Assembly (NCBI RefSeq): GCF_026151655.1
Contig: NZ_JAMQPN010000011.1
Coordinates: forward strand, 62,001 to 126,000
Reading direction: 5' to 3'
DNA from: Leptospira soteropolitanensis
Lineage (GTDB): Bacteria > Spirochaetota > Leptospiria > Leptospirales > Leptospiraceae
Length of the DNA: 64,000 nt
Shown here in pieces: positions 18,795 to 27,700 of the stretch. How positions within the stretch are numbered: position 1 is the stretch's first letter; each line of letters begins with the position of its first letter. The translations under genes were made by a program, and so were the position numbers. Below the pieces are notes generated by a model, which did not search any database, was not told where the DNA came from, and saw only the letters and a program-made list of their open reading frames with translations.

Positions 18795-19304
18795 ATGAAA
18801 ATTTGGAAGAATTTACCTTATGGATGGAAGGTGGTATTCGCCTTTGTTTTCTTTTTTTCCACGACCCTTTGTTTTTCTTACTTTAAGGGAAGAGATACTA
18901 GTCCCGGTGTTTCTATCGAGGTCTTAGCGACAACTCCCACAGAAGCCAATTCTTGGAAAGGACACCCTAAGGTGGTATATTTTTGGGCTACTTGGTGCAC
19001 CGTTTGTAAGGCTTATGCTCCTATCTTAGAAGCGAATTTAAAACTTTTACCGAAATCCATGATTTTTCTTTCTGTTTTAGAGGCAGAAGACTCGGAAGAA
19101 ACGAAGGCCATTATTTCCCAACTTTCTCCAGAAGCAAAACGACCAATCTACTTTGCCGACTACAGGATTTTGAAGGAATGGAGAATTTCGGCATATCCTA
19201 CCACTGTATTTTTGAATGAAAAAGGAAGGGTCGTTTTTTCTGACACAGGAATCTTGAGTCCATTTGGATTTTGGTTACGATCTTTTCTTTTGCGCTTTTT
19301 TTAA
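18795..19304 (+). CDS. membrane-anchored thioredoxin-like protein (TlpA-like)
   Basis: 169 aa. An N-terminal membrane anchor (about residues 12-30) is followed by a thioredoxin fold with active site WCTVC in YFWATWCTVCKAYAP, and a cis-Pro in ISAYPTTVFLNEKG. It should act in the periplasm as a reductant of thiol substrates. The ATG at 18795 is chosen because it begins just before the anchor and clears the upstream gene by 5 bp. It closes a three-gene group with the UbiA-like enzyme. Confidence 0.85.
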   Translation: MKIWKNLPYGWKVVFAFVFFFSTTLCFSYFKGRDTSPGVSIEVLATTPTEANSWKGHPKVVYFWATWCTVCKAYAPILEANLKLLPKSMIFLSVLEAEDSEETKAIISQLSPEAKRPIYFADYRILKEWRISAYPTTVFLNEKGRVVFSDTGILSPFGFWLRSFLLRFF

Positions 19305-19321
19305 ACTGTCGATGATATAAC

Positions 19322-20095
19322 ATGGATTCTTCCTTTAAACCAAAACCGCTTTTGAATAAGTCGGAACTCCGGCAAATCAAACGCAGTAGGACTCGGGTTG
19401 AAGGTAAGAAGGTCATCACCGATGACGTAAAAAAACTTAAGTCCCTTAAAGTCACACCAGAACTCAGCTTTCAAGAATCCATTGATTATTACAAAGAACC
19501 AATTTGGATCGAATATTATATTCCTAAGGAATCACGTTTTGCCTTCGAAACCAAATACCTTTTTATTTTACTAGTAGATCCAAAAATTACAGAGGAACCA
19601 TGTGATGCCGAAAGGAAACGTGCGGCGTCCCTCGGTGAAATTGTAGATGTATTTGCTTATATGGAATCTCACCCAGAAGCAATAAGACTGATTGAGGATT
19701 CCTATCATTCCACTATTTCTATGCATGAGACAATACATCATATCTTCAAAGCGTATAAGGATACGGGGGCAACAGAAGATTTAAAAACAGCCTGTTATTT
19801 GACCGAAGCTCTTTTGAAATATGAACCAACCATTGCCGGCCTTACGTATTTTAGAGATTATGTTGTTTATAACTTAAATTTTTTCATCCGCACTTTGAAT
19901 CGATTGAAGATCGATTTTGCTTTAGAAGATTCTACTGTATCCCTTCTTATCAAACGAAGAAATGAACTTTGGGAATTGGAAAATCGAGAAGTAGACGAGG
20001 ATTTTGACTTGCTTGCTGCACTTTTTTTTGAACAAGCTTTTCCGAATCGAGGGGCTGGAGAACTTTCTGGTGATGATATGTTACTTTTTGAATGA
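19322..20095 (+). CDS. conserved protein of unknown function
   Basis: 257 aa soluble protein with no signal peptide or membrane segment and no recognised domain. The N-terminal 45 residues are very basic (LRQIKRSRTRVEGKKVITDDVKKLKS), and the rest is helical and acidic at the end (DEDFDLLAALFFEQ...). Motif-like features include HETIHHIFKAYKDTG. It starts 17 bp after the thioredoxin-like gene and is probably in the same transcript. Confidence 0.6.
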   Translation: MDSSFKPKPLLNKSELRQIKRSRTRVEGKKVITDDVKKLKSLKVTPELSFQESIDYYKEPIWIEYYIPKESRFAFETKYLFILLVDPKITEEPCDAERKRAASLGEIVDVFAYMESHPEAIRLIEDSYHSTISMHETIHHIFKAYKDTGATEDLKTACYLTEALLKYEPTIAGLTYFRDYVVYNLNFFIRTLNRLKIDFALEDSTVSLLIKRRNELWELENREVDEDFDLLAALFFEQAFPNRGAGELSGDDMLLFE

Positions 20096-20106
20096 TCTAA
20101 TTTCGA

Positions 20107-20970
20107 TTATAAAAACCAACCAAAGAGTCCTAACAAGTTTTCTACTTGTGGATGGATTAATTTTTTTTTGATCATTGTGGTTTCAGTTAATTGCATGGAA
20201 ATAGGGATTTGTTTCTCTTGGAAGGAAAAACTGAGTTTTGAAATCGATTGAGAAGATTCTTTCCAATCGTTTGTGTCTTCTTCCTCTCTCAGCGGAAAGG
20301 AATGAACAAGTACATTCCAAAAATCTAATTTAGCAACCAATACCTCCGAAATGGTTCCTATCCCTGTTTTTAAATCTCTGTAAAGATTTTCCTTCATAAA
20401 GTCTTTGATCCCAATGGATAAAAACTGTTTTGCTTTTTTTAGCTTCGAAATTTCTAACACAAAGGTCCTTGGGTCATTCACTACATCCCAATCTAAAATA
20501 AGAAAATGGCATGGCCCCGTTTGAATTCTCTTTAACAGAAATTCCAGGTTCCCTTCGGCAAAAACAGTTTGACCCATAGTTTTTAAAAATACTGACAGAT
20601 GTTTGTCGAATATTGGATCTTTTGTGTAAATAACCCAGGTCAATTTTGACAAAGGTAAGGTTTTATATGGTAAAGTATGGATTTCTGTGTATGGTTTTTC
20701 CCATAGTAGGGTGACACCAACTTCTTTATAAATTTCCTTTTCTGCATTTGTGAAATTACCACATAAGATAGGTTCAATGCTCCATTCCAATAATTCTTTT
20801 GCTAAGTCTGGAGATGGTTTTGTAAAAAGTCGAATGGAGTCTTGATAATCCTTCCAATTTTTACTTGTACATTCTTTTACAACGAGTCCCTGTACTTGTA
20901 ACCAGGATGCGATCAGGTTTTTTTCAGGTTCTGGAAGTTGTGTCAAAACTGCACCGAATAGAGTGTCCAT
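20107..20970 (-). CDS. protein of unknown function, possible degenerate receiver domain
   Basis: 287 aa soluble protein. The middle region (CHFLILDWDVVNDPRTFVLEISKLKKAKQFLSIGI) recalls the beta3-Asp-loop of a response-regulator receiver, but the whole set of phosphorylation residues is not present, so function is unknown. The C-terminal 70 residues contain SFQEKQIPISMQLTETTMIKKK. It stands alone on the minus strand, convergent with 19322-20095 and divergent from the PhaR-like gene. Confidence 0.55.
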   Translation of the reverse strand: MDTLFGAVLTQLPEPEKNLIASWLQVQGLVVKECTSKNWKDYQDSIRLFTKPSPDLAKELLEWSIEPILCGNFTNAEKEIYKEVGVTLLWEKPYTEIHTLPYKTLPLSKLTWVIYTKDPIFDKHLSVFLKTMGQTVFAEGNLEFLLKRIQTGPCHFLILDWDVVNDPRTFVLEISKLKKAKQFLSIGIKDFMKENLYRDLKTGIGTISEVLVAKLDFWNVLVHSFPLREEEDTNDWKESSQSISKLSFSFQEKQIPISMQLTETTMIKKKLIHPQVENLLGLFGWFL

Positions 20971-21028
20971 TACGATTGTATTTTAGTTGACCCCCTAGGC
21001 TTGAAAGTCATTTTAAAAAGCATCTCCG

Positions 21029-21577
21029 ATGAAGCTCCTTAAGCGATACGCAAACCGCAGACTCTATGATCCAGAAACTAGCTCCACCATCACTTTAGAA
21101 GATGTGGCTAAGATGATCATTGGTGGAGAAGAAATCAAAGTCCAAGACAATATGACAGGAGAAGACATCACTCCTAAAATTTTGGGACAGACCTTTCTTA
21201 AGGTAAGTTTAGGACAAAGAAATGAAGACTTTTCAAACTTTATGTTAACTTCTCTGATTCGCGAAACGGGAAGAGATGTTTCTGGTCTTTTTGAACGATT
21301 GATTCTTGGAGGAATTGGAGCCAATTACCTCACTTCAGAACGTCTAGAAAAAATAGTGAATTCTATGGTGGAACTGGGCGAACTCAAAGAGGCAGATTTC
21401 AGTCATTATAGGGAAGATCTATTGCGTAAAATGGCCTCTCGCGCCAGCGAAAAAAAGGAACAAATCCAAAGAGATTTGGAAAAATTCAGCCAGTCCATTT
21501 TGGAAGAAGATAAAGCTACTCTTGGGGACCTCTCCGAAAAACTAAAAGAAGTGGCAGAAAAATTAAAAGAAAACTAA
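21029..21577 (+). CDS. phaR: PhaR-like polyhydroxyalkanoate synthesis regulator
   Basis: 182 aa. The N-terminal 60 residues ([29 protein letters not shown]) match the PHB/PHA accumulation regulator DNA-binding domain. The C-terminal half is a long coiled coil ([20 protein letters not shown]...[11 protein letters not shown]), which in PhaR helps binding to PHA granules or phasins. No PHA synthase gene is in view, so a more general regulatory role is possible. Confidence 0.85.
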   Translation: MKLLKRYANRRLYDPETSSTITLEDVAKMIIGGEEIKVQDNMTGEDITPKILGQTFLKVSLGQRNEDFSNFMLTSLIRETGRDVSGLFERLILGGIGANYLTSERLEKIVNSMVELGELKEADFSHYREDLLRKMASRASEKKEQIQRDLEKFSQSILEEDKATLGDLSEKLKEVAEKLKEN

Positions 21578-21625
21578 CAGAATCTGCCTCCTTTTCCCGT
21601 CTCCTGTAAACAGAGGTAGGTTAGG

Positions 21626-22513
21626 ATGATTCGAATATTTGGTTGGATTTTGTGCGCTGTTTTGGTGCCCGTAACTCTTATGGCAGAGAGTGATGAACGA
21701 TTTTTTGAAATCCAACAAACTAGATTAGCATCTTCCGATGTATTTGAAATTCGTGATGCAATTGACAAGCTTACTTTTGTTAAATCAAGTTTGGGAATTC
21801 GAGATATTATCTCGGCTTTGGAAGGGACTTCTCATTTTCCCACAAGTCCGAGAAATGCACCTGCAGTTAAATTTTATGCTGCACAAGCATTGGGAAAAAA
21901 AGGCGATAAAATTGCCATACCCTATTTAATCAAAACTTACCAAAAAGAATCAAACAACATTCCCGAACATAACCCACAAAAAGTGCGAACTTGGAAAGAT
22001 GGTGTTGCCGATAGCTCATCTCCTTCCAGTCCTTATTTTTATGATGATGGTGAGATTCCCATCACTCTCGCCTGTGGGGAAATCTTAAGGGCTTTAGGAT
22101 CGTTGCCGTTAACTGCTGAATCAGAATCGACAATTAAATCCGCATTAACGAGCCCCAATTTTTACCTTCGCAGTTCGGCAGCTGACGCAGTTTATCTTTC
22201 TGGAAAAACTGAATTTCTGTCTAGTTTGTTGGATACTTTGGGCAAAGAGACAGTTCCTTATGCAAAAATTTCCCTTCTTTCCGCTGTGGTAGGATTGGAA
22301 CGACTGCCAAACCAAAATTATAAATCCGTTTTGGAATCTTTGACAAATAAGGATCCGGAGGTTAGGGCAAAAGCATCAGATGCACTACGTCGATTGGATT
22401 TTCGAACATCGGCACCTTACTTAGAAAAGGTGATCCAATCCGAAAACAATGCTAAGGTTCTAAAGCAAATGAAATCGGATTACCAGTTTCTCGTTTCTTT
22501 CCACGCTCCATAA
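21626..22513 (+). CDS. secreted HEAT-repeat protein
   Basis: 295 aa. A signal peptide (MIRIFGWILCAVLVPVTLMAES) is followed by alpha-helical HEAT-like repeats (AVKFYAAQALGKKGDKIAIPYLIKTY; YLRSSAADAVYLSGKTEFLSSLLDTL; DPEVRAKASDALRRLD). Such periplasmic or outer-membrane-associated repeat proteins usually bind other proteins. The partner is unknown. It begins 48 bp after the PhaR-like gene. Confidence 0.8.
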   Translation: MIRIFGWILCAVLVPVTLMAESDERFFEIQQTRLASSDVFEIRDAIDKLTFVKSSLGIRDIISALEGTSHFPTSPRNAPAVKFYAAQALGKKGDKIAIPYLIKTYQKESNNIPEHNPQKVRTWKDGVADSSSPSSPYFYDDGEIPITLACGEILRALGSLPLTAESESTIKSALTSPNFYLRSSAADAVYLSGKTEFLSSLLDTLGKETVPYAKISLLSAVVGLERLPNQNYKSVLESLTNKDPEVRAKASDALRRLDFRTSAPYLEKVIQSENNAKVLKQMKSDYQFLVSFHAP

Positions 22514-22578
22514 GTTTTCCAATTTTCATTGTGGACAAATCCGCTTTTTCCCTTAAAATGTGACAGAGCGGAGAAATT

Positions 22579-23493
22579 ATGAAATTAAACAGCATTCTAG
22601 AAGCCATCGGAAATACACCTCACGTTAGATTGTCGCGACTTTTTGGAACAGACCATGAAGTATATATGAAACTCGAAAGACAAAATCCTGGCGGATCGAT
22701 CAAAGATCGGATTGCTCTTGCGATGATTGAAGAAGCAGAGAAATCTGGAAAATTAAAAAAAGATTCTTTTATTGTAGAACCTACTTCAGGAAACACAGGG
22801 ATTGGACTTGCTATGGTAGCAGCTGTTAAAGGGTATGCGATCACTCTAGTAATGCCAGAACATATGTCGGTAGAAAGACGTAGAATTATGGCAGCTTACG
22901 GTGCTAAGTTTGAACTTACTCCAAGAGAAAAAGGAATGCCAGGTGCGATTGCAAAAGCCCAAGAAATTGTTGCAGCCAACCCAAAAGCTTGGATGCCCCA
23001 GCAGTTTGAAAACGAGGCAAACATTCAAGTTCATAGAGAAAAAACAGCCGAAGAAATCGCAAAAGATTTCCCGGACGGATTGGATTATATCATTACGGGA
23101 GTCGGTACTGGTGGTCATATCACTGGTTGTGCTGAGAACTTAAAAAAGAGATTCCCTAAACTCAAAGTATTTGCTGTCGAACCAGAAGGTTCTCCTGTTC
23201 TCAGTGGTGGAAAACCTGGCCCACATCCTCTACAAGGAATTGGCGCTGGATTCATTCCTAAAAACTGTAAAACAGAGTTACTTGATGGAATCATTACTGT
23301 AGGTAAAGATGAAGCCTTTACTATGGCTGTCCTTGCTGCTAAAAAAGAAGGAATTTTTATCGGAACTTCTTCTGGTGCGAGTCTTGCCGCAGTTTCAAAA
23401 AAATTAAAAGAAATTCCTGCCGGTTCGAAGGTTCTTACTTTCTGTTATGATACAGGAGAAAGATACTTATCTGTTGAAGGTTTGTTCGTTTAA
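22579..23493 (+). CDS. cysK: cysteine synthase A
   Basis: 304 aa PLP enzyme that makes cysteine from O-acetylserine and sulfide. The PLP lysine is in [11 protein letters not shown], the substrate loop is [12 protein letters not shown], and the phosphate-binding glycine loop is [10 protein letters not shown]. It is the last step of the sulfate assimilation pathway whose other genes lie at 38-52 kb. It is followed directly by topA in the same frame, separated by TAA TAG stops. Confidence 0.95.
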   Translation: MKLNSILEAIGNTPHVRLSRLFGTDHEVYMKLERQNPGGSIKDRIALAMIEEAEKSGKLKKDSFIVEPTSGNTGIGLAMVAAVKGYAITLVMPEHMSVERRRIMAAYGAKFELTPREKGMPGAIAKAQEIVAANPKAWMPQQFENEANIQVHREKTAEEIAKDFPDGLDYIITGVGTGGHITGCAENLKKRFPKLKVFAVEPEGSPVLSGGKPGPHPLQGIGAGFIPKNCKTELLDGIITVGKDEAFTMAVLAAKKEGIFIGTSSGASLAAVSKKLKEIPAGSKVLTFCYDTGERYLSVEGLFV

Positions 23494-23505
23494 TAGGGGA
23501 TTAAG

Positions 23506-25440
23506 ATCACCAAAATTTTAATAGTCGAGTCACCGACAAAAGCAACAACAATTGCTTCCTATTTAGATAAGGATTGGATTGTTGTTGCTACTAAAGGTCA
23601 TATCAAGGACCTTCCTCCCAAGTCCTATGGAGTTGATTTAAAAAATCAATTTGAACCGGAATATGAATGGTTAAAAGGAAAAAAGACCGTTTTTTCTGCG
23701 ATTAAAGCAAAAGCCAAACTATCTTCTGTTATTTACATTGCAAGTGACCCCGACCGCGAAGGGGAAATCATCGCCAAACATTGTTATGATGAGTTGGTGA
23801 AATTAAAAAAACCAATTTATAGACTTCGATTAAAAGAAATTTCAAAAGAAGAAGTACGCCGACAAATCCAATTTAAATCTGGATTGGATCTTGCTGAAAT
23901 TGAATCACAAATTGCCAGACGAGTTGTTGATCGAATTTTTGGATTTGAGGTTTCGCCAGATCTGTGGAAACAATTAAAAATTTCTTCTCTATCAGCAGGA
24001 CGTGTGCAATCTACCGTTTTACATTGGATTTGTGAACGAGAAAAAGAAATTCAGAATTTTTCCAAAGAAGTTTACTACCAATTAAAGTTACATGGATCAG
24101 TTTTAGGCGAATCGGTTGATTTAGACCACCAAACGAAGGATAAGTTAAATTCTCAATCGATACAGAAATTACTGTCAGAAATAGAAATTTTACCGGAACC
24201 ATCCAAGTTAAAAGAATTAAGATTATCTCAAATTAAAAAGAAAAATATAAAAAGAAATCCGCCTCCCGCATTTTCTACTGCAAGTTTACAAGAAACAAGC
24301 TTTCGTCTTTTAGGATTTGACTCTAAAAAAACTATGAAATTGGCACAGATGCTTTTTGAGGGGAAAAAAATTGGTTCTGGCGAGAGGGTCGGTTTAATTA
24401 CTTACATGCGTACGGATAGCACACGTGTGTCATCGGGTAAACGAGAGTTAGGCGAGGAATATTTGAATAAAAATTATCCTGGTTTACTTTCCCAAATAAG
24501 TTCATTTCCAGGGAAACTAAAAAAACACTCTCAGGACGCTCACGAAGCAGTTATTCCCACAAATCCAAATTTGACTCCCGATTCCATTTCGCCCTATCTA
24601 TCGCCAGATGAGAAGAAACTATACAATTTGATATGGGAACGTTTTTTGGTTTCTTTAATGAAGCCTGAGTTAGGTGAAGAGACTATCTATGAATTCCAAA
24701 AAGAAAAGGAAGTTTTTTATTATAAAAACGAATTCATTACCGATTTTGGATTTAAAGCCTTTACTAAATCAGAAAAGAAAAAAATACAAAAGAGATTAGA
24801 TTGGAAATTGGGAGATCGGTTTCTTTACGAGTCCTATACCATAGAAGAAAAACAAACGGAACCTCCTGTTCGTTACACGCAAGGTAAACTTGTGCAAAAA
24901 ATGGAAGATACCGGTGTGGGTAGACCATCCACTTATGGGACAATTATCGAAACTTTAAAAATTCGAAAATACATTGTTGAATATCACAAGTCTATTGGTC
25001 CTACTGCACTTGGTTTGAAAGTCAACGATTACTTATATCTAAACTTTCAAGAAATGATTGGTGAGTCTTTTACGAAAGATTTGGAAAAGAAGTTGGATTT
25101 AGTCACCGAGAATAAAGAATCAAGAATTCTTCTCATCCAAAATTTTTATGAAGATTTACTTCGCATCTTACGAAGTCCTAGAAAAAAAATAAACCAATCT
25201 GAATTAGACACTAATCCTTTAGTGCATAAAAATAAATTGGAGAAACCTGTTACCGCTAAAAACACTAAAGTAAAAAAAGAAAATATATCCTCTGATTTTG
25301 GTGAGTCTCGTCTAAATGATGGAAATATATGTCCTGTATGCAAACAAGGAATTGTAAAAACCAAACTTGGCAAAAAAGGAAAAACCATTTATTTTTGTTC
25401 CCGTTACCCGCATTGTGACTACATAACCTATGAGCCATAA
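23506..25440 (+). CDS. topA: DNA topoisomerase I (type IA), apparent AUC start
   Basis: 644 aa enzyme that relaxes negative supercoils. The TOPRIM domain has ILIVESPTKATTIAS (Glu8) and SDPDREGE (Asp81, Asp83). The catalytic Tyr is Tyr300 in GLITYMRTDS. One C-terminal four-Cys zinc finger (CPVC...CSRYPHC) is present, fewer than in E. coli. No ATG, GTG or TTG lies in frame between the stop at 23494-23496 and the TOPRIM motif; ATC at 23506 aligns with the usual initiator Met and has AGGGGA 5 bases upstream. ATT at 23500 or 23515 is the alternative. Confidence 0.88.
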   Translation: MTKILIVESPTKATTIASYLDKDWIVVATKGHIKDLPPKSYGVDLKNQFEPEYEWLKGKKTVFSAIKAKAKLSSVIYIASDPDREGEIIAKHCYDELVKLKKPIYRLRLKEISKEEVRRQIQFKSGLDLAEIESQIARRVVDRIFGFEVSPDLWKQLKISSLSAGRVQSTVLHWICEREKEIQNFSKEVYYQLKLHGSVLGESVDLDHQTKDKLNSQSIQKLLSEIEILPEPSKLKELRLSQIKKKNIKRNPPPAFSTASLQETSFRLLGFDSKKTMKLAQMLFEGKKIGSGERVGLITYMRTDSTRVSSGKRELGEEYLNKNYPGLLSQISSFPGKLKKHSQDAHEAVIPTNPNLTPDSISPYLSPDEKKLYNLIWERFLVSLMKPELGEETIYEFQKEKEVFYYKNEFITDFGFKAFTKSEKKKIQKRLDWKLGDRFLYESYTIEEKQTEPPVRYTQGKLVQKMEDTGVGRPSTYGTIIETLKIRKYIVEYHKSIGPTALGLKVNDYLYLNFQEMIGESFTKDLEKKLDLVTENKESRILLIQNFYEDLLRILRSPRKKINQSELDTNPLVHKNKLEKPVTAKNTKVKKENISSDFGESRLNDGNICPVCKQGIVKTKLGKKGKTIYFCSRYPHCDYITYEP

Positions 25441-26524
25441 ACCGCAAAAAACATTGGTCCTCGTCAATTTAGGCGGGCCAAGAAACACAGCAGAAATTGA
25501 GGTCTTTTTAACAGACTTATTTACAGATCCGTTTGTCTTCGATTTGCCTTTACCTGAATTTTTACGCCTACCTTTGGCGAGGTTTATTGCCAAAAAACGT
25601 AGCCCTAAGGTAAAAAAAATATATGAATCTATGGGTTTTGGTGGAGGTTCTCCTTTGGTTTCCGAAACCGAGAAACAAGCTAGAACCATAGAAAGGATTT
25701 TGAATCAAAAGACTAATGTTACTTGGACAGTGAAGGTTGCCATGACCTGTGGATTTCCTCATATTAGGGATAAAGAATTTGGAAAACCATCAACCGATAC
25801 CATCTATCTACCGTTATATCCTCAGTTTTCTCGTTCGACAGTTTTATCTACATTAAATCATTTAGAAAAAAAGTTTAAAGAATGCCCTGTTGGAAGCGGG
25901 GGATATGTTCCCAGTTTTGCCTCCGATCCTAAGTTTCACCAAATATCAGCTAAGTTTATTTTCGATTTTTTTACCGGAGCCTTAAAACCTGAGGATTTTT
26001 TACATTTTCCTACTCAAAAAACAACATTAGATTGGAGAGAGATGGATCTCGTGTTTTCTGCACACGGTGTTCCAATGCGACTCATTCGGAAAGGGGATAG
26101 GTACATGGAGGAAATTGAATCTTCTGTAAATGGTATTACAAACGAACTCCGTTTGTTTGGTTTTCGAGGACAAATCCATATATCTTATCAAAGTAAGGTG
26201 GGGCCCGCAAAGTGGACTGGACCAAGTTCCTTGGAAATGATAAGTTCCCTTGCTAAAGAAGGGAAACAAATTGCAGTATATCCAATTAGTTTTGTTAGCG
26301 ATCATTTAGAAACGTTAGAAGAAATTGGTGAACAATTTAAAGACCTTGCTTTAGAGTTAGGTGCAAAAGCATTTATTCGAATTCCTGCGTTTGGTATTTA
26401 TCCTCCGTTTATCGAGTATTTGGCGGAGAAGGTTCTTGCAGTAGACAAGTCAATTCATCACTGTTTCTGTAAAGAAATGGGTGGGGAATCACTCTCTACT
26501 TGTCGATTCAAATATGGATCTTAG
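25430..26524 (+). CDS. hemH: ferrochelatase
   Basis: 364 aa enzyme that inserts Fe2+ into protoporphyrin IX, the last haem step. The opening LVLVNLGGPRNTAEIEVFL and the catalytic His motif FSAHGVPMRLIRKGD are present, with the metal-site Glu region SFVSDHLETLEEI. The ATG overlaps the topA stop by 11 bp. Its 3' end overlaps that of the convergent hemG by 36 bp. A Cys pair near the C-terminus (HHCFCKEM) could hold a metal or cluster, but this is speculative. Confidence 0.95.
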   Translation: MSHKPQKTLVLVNLGGPRNTAEIEVFLTDLFTDPFVFDLPLPEFLRLPLARFIAKKRSPKVKKIYESMGFGGGSPLVSETEKQARTIERILNQKTNVTWTVKVAMTCGFPHIRDKEFGKPSTDTIYLPLYPQFSRSTVLSTLNHLEKKFKECPVGSGGYVPSFASDPKFHQISAKFIFDFFTGALKPEDFLHFPTQKTTLDWREMDLVFSAHGVPMRLIRKGDRYMEEIESSVNGITNELRLFGFRGQIHISYQSKVGPAKWTGPSSLEMISSLAKEGKQIAVYPISFVSDHLETLEEIGEQFKDLALELGAKAFIRIPAFGIYPPFIEYLAEKVLAVDKSIHHCFCKEMGGESLSTCRFKYGS

Positions 26525-27700
26525 TCCAATTCCTTTTCGATAGTTCCCCAAAAAACGTATGTCTATTCCATTTGACAGCCATTGTCTTTCTAAAGAATCT
26601 AATCGTTTGTTGAACGAATATAGTTTTTTATCATAAGCCGGAAATACACCGCTCCAGGAAGTTACATAAACTGCCTTTGGTGAATCTTCTTTTTCTGTGA
26701 TTACCTTCCTATCTTCTTCGAGGATAGATTCCCAGGTTATAGAGTCACTTGGTTTGATTATACTTGGATAAATCCAAGTTTCTGAATGAAGGCCTTGTTG
26801 CGACCTGCCTGGAAAGATATCCGAATTTGATAATACACCGAGTGCACGGATTCCTTCGTTTTTTCCAAAAAGGACTCCAAAACATGGTTTCTTTGTAAGG
26901 TGATTTTTTCCAAACCTTGTGATTGTCGTGATGGAAAGTAAATTGGGAACTTCATTAGGTTCGATGAGATCACCAAGAATTGGAATTAGATTTTTTAAGG
27001 ATGTTGAAAAACGAATTTTTCCTTTCCAAGTAAGAATTTCTTTTAGGTTAACTGGTTGAAATTGAGTTTTGATTTGTATTTTATGTTCTAAATATTGGAC
27101 TAAATGAGAAACTAAGTCGCCCATACCTTTGGGAAAGGATACCGTTCCATACGTTTTGGTTTTATTCCTTTTTAATTCCTGAAGGATTGTATTTTTACCC
27201 GATCCTTCCCATTTGGAAAATATCGACTCTGCTTGTAGGGAGTCGAGTCGAGTACCGTAAACTCCACCAATCGCCGGTTCAATGATGTTTTTTGTAACAG
27301 AGGTGCCAAACATTTGGCATGCCCAAGTTTCAAAGTTCTGGTTTTCATTAAATTTTATTTTTTTAAACAGTAATGTAAAAACTAACCGTATGCCAGTGAA
27401 AATAGAAATTGGAAGTCTTGATAATTTTTGATTGGTCCAAAAATATCTTCTTTTTGCTGCTTTATTTGGAAAAACAGGGGAAAGGCCGATATCATCTAAC
27501 ATAGATTTCATTTCATCCGTTAGCAAAACACCGTTGGCAGCAAGTTCGACAAGTCCTTCATTAACAACTTTTGTTCCAATCACTCCACCTAATTTATCGG
27601 ACATTTCGTATAAAGTAACTGAGTCTCCAAGTTTTGTATGATGGTATGCTAAAAATAAACCAGTAATGCCGCCCCCAACGATATGAACTTGGTCTCTCAT
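26489..27700 (-). CDS. hemG: protoporphyrinogen oxidase, flavin-dependent (HemY type)
   Basis: 403 aa FAD enzyme converting protoporphyrinogen IX to protoporphyrin IX. The N-terminal motif VHIVGGGITGLFLAYH and the segment DKLGGVIGTKVVNEGLVELAANG are typical of the HemY/PPO family. It is the last gene of the hem operon, and its start overlaps the hemN stop (ATGA). The C-terminal FAD-contact region is less conserved than in eukaryotic PPO. Confidence 0.88.
   Translation of the reverse strand: MRDQVHIVGGGITGLFLAYHHTKLGDSVTLYEMSDKLGGVIGTKVVNEGLVELAANGVLLTDEMKSMLDDIGLSPVFPNKAAKRRYFWTNQKLSRLPISIFTGIRLVFTLLFKKIKFNENQNFETWACQMFGTSVTKNIIEPAIGGVYGTRLDSLQAESIFSKWEGSGKNTILQELKRNKTKTYGTVSFPKGMGDLVSHLVQYLEHKIQIKTQFQPVNLKEILTWKGKIRFSTSLKNLIPILGDLIEPNEVPNLLSITTITRFGKNHLTKKPCFGVLFGKNEGIRALGVLSNSDIFPGRSQQGLHSETWIYPSIIKPSDSITWESILEEDRKVITEKEDSPKAVYVTSWSGVFPAYDKKLYSFNKRLDSLERQWLSNGIDIRFLGNYRKGIGLRSIFESTSRE

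Noticed and set aside
23506..25440. topA as a broken gene lacking its TOPRIM domain
   Set aside because: The region 23506-23794 is open in the same frame and encodes a complete TOPRIM domain; only the start codon is unusual.
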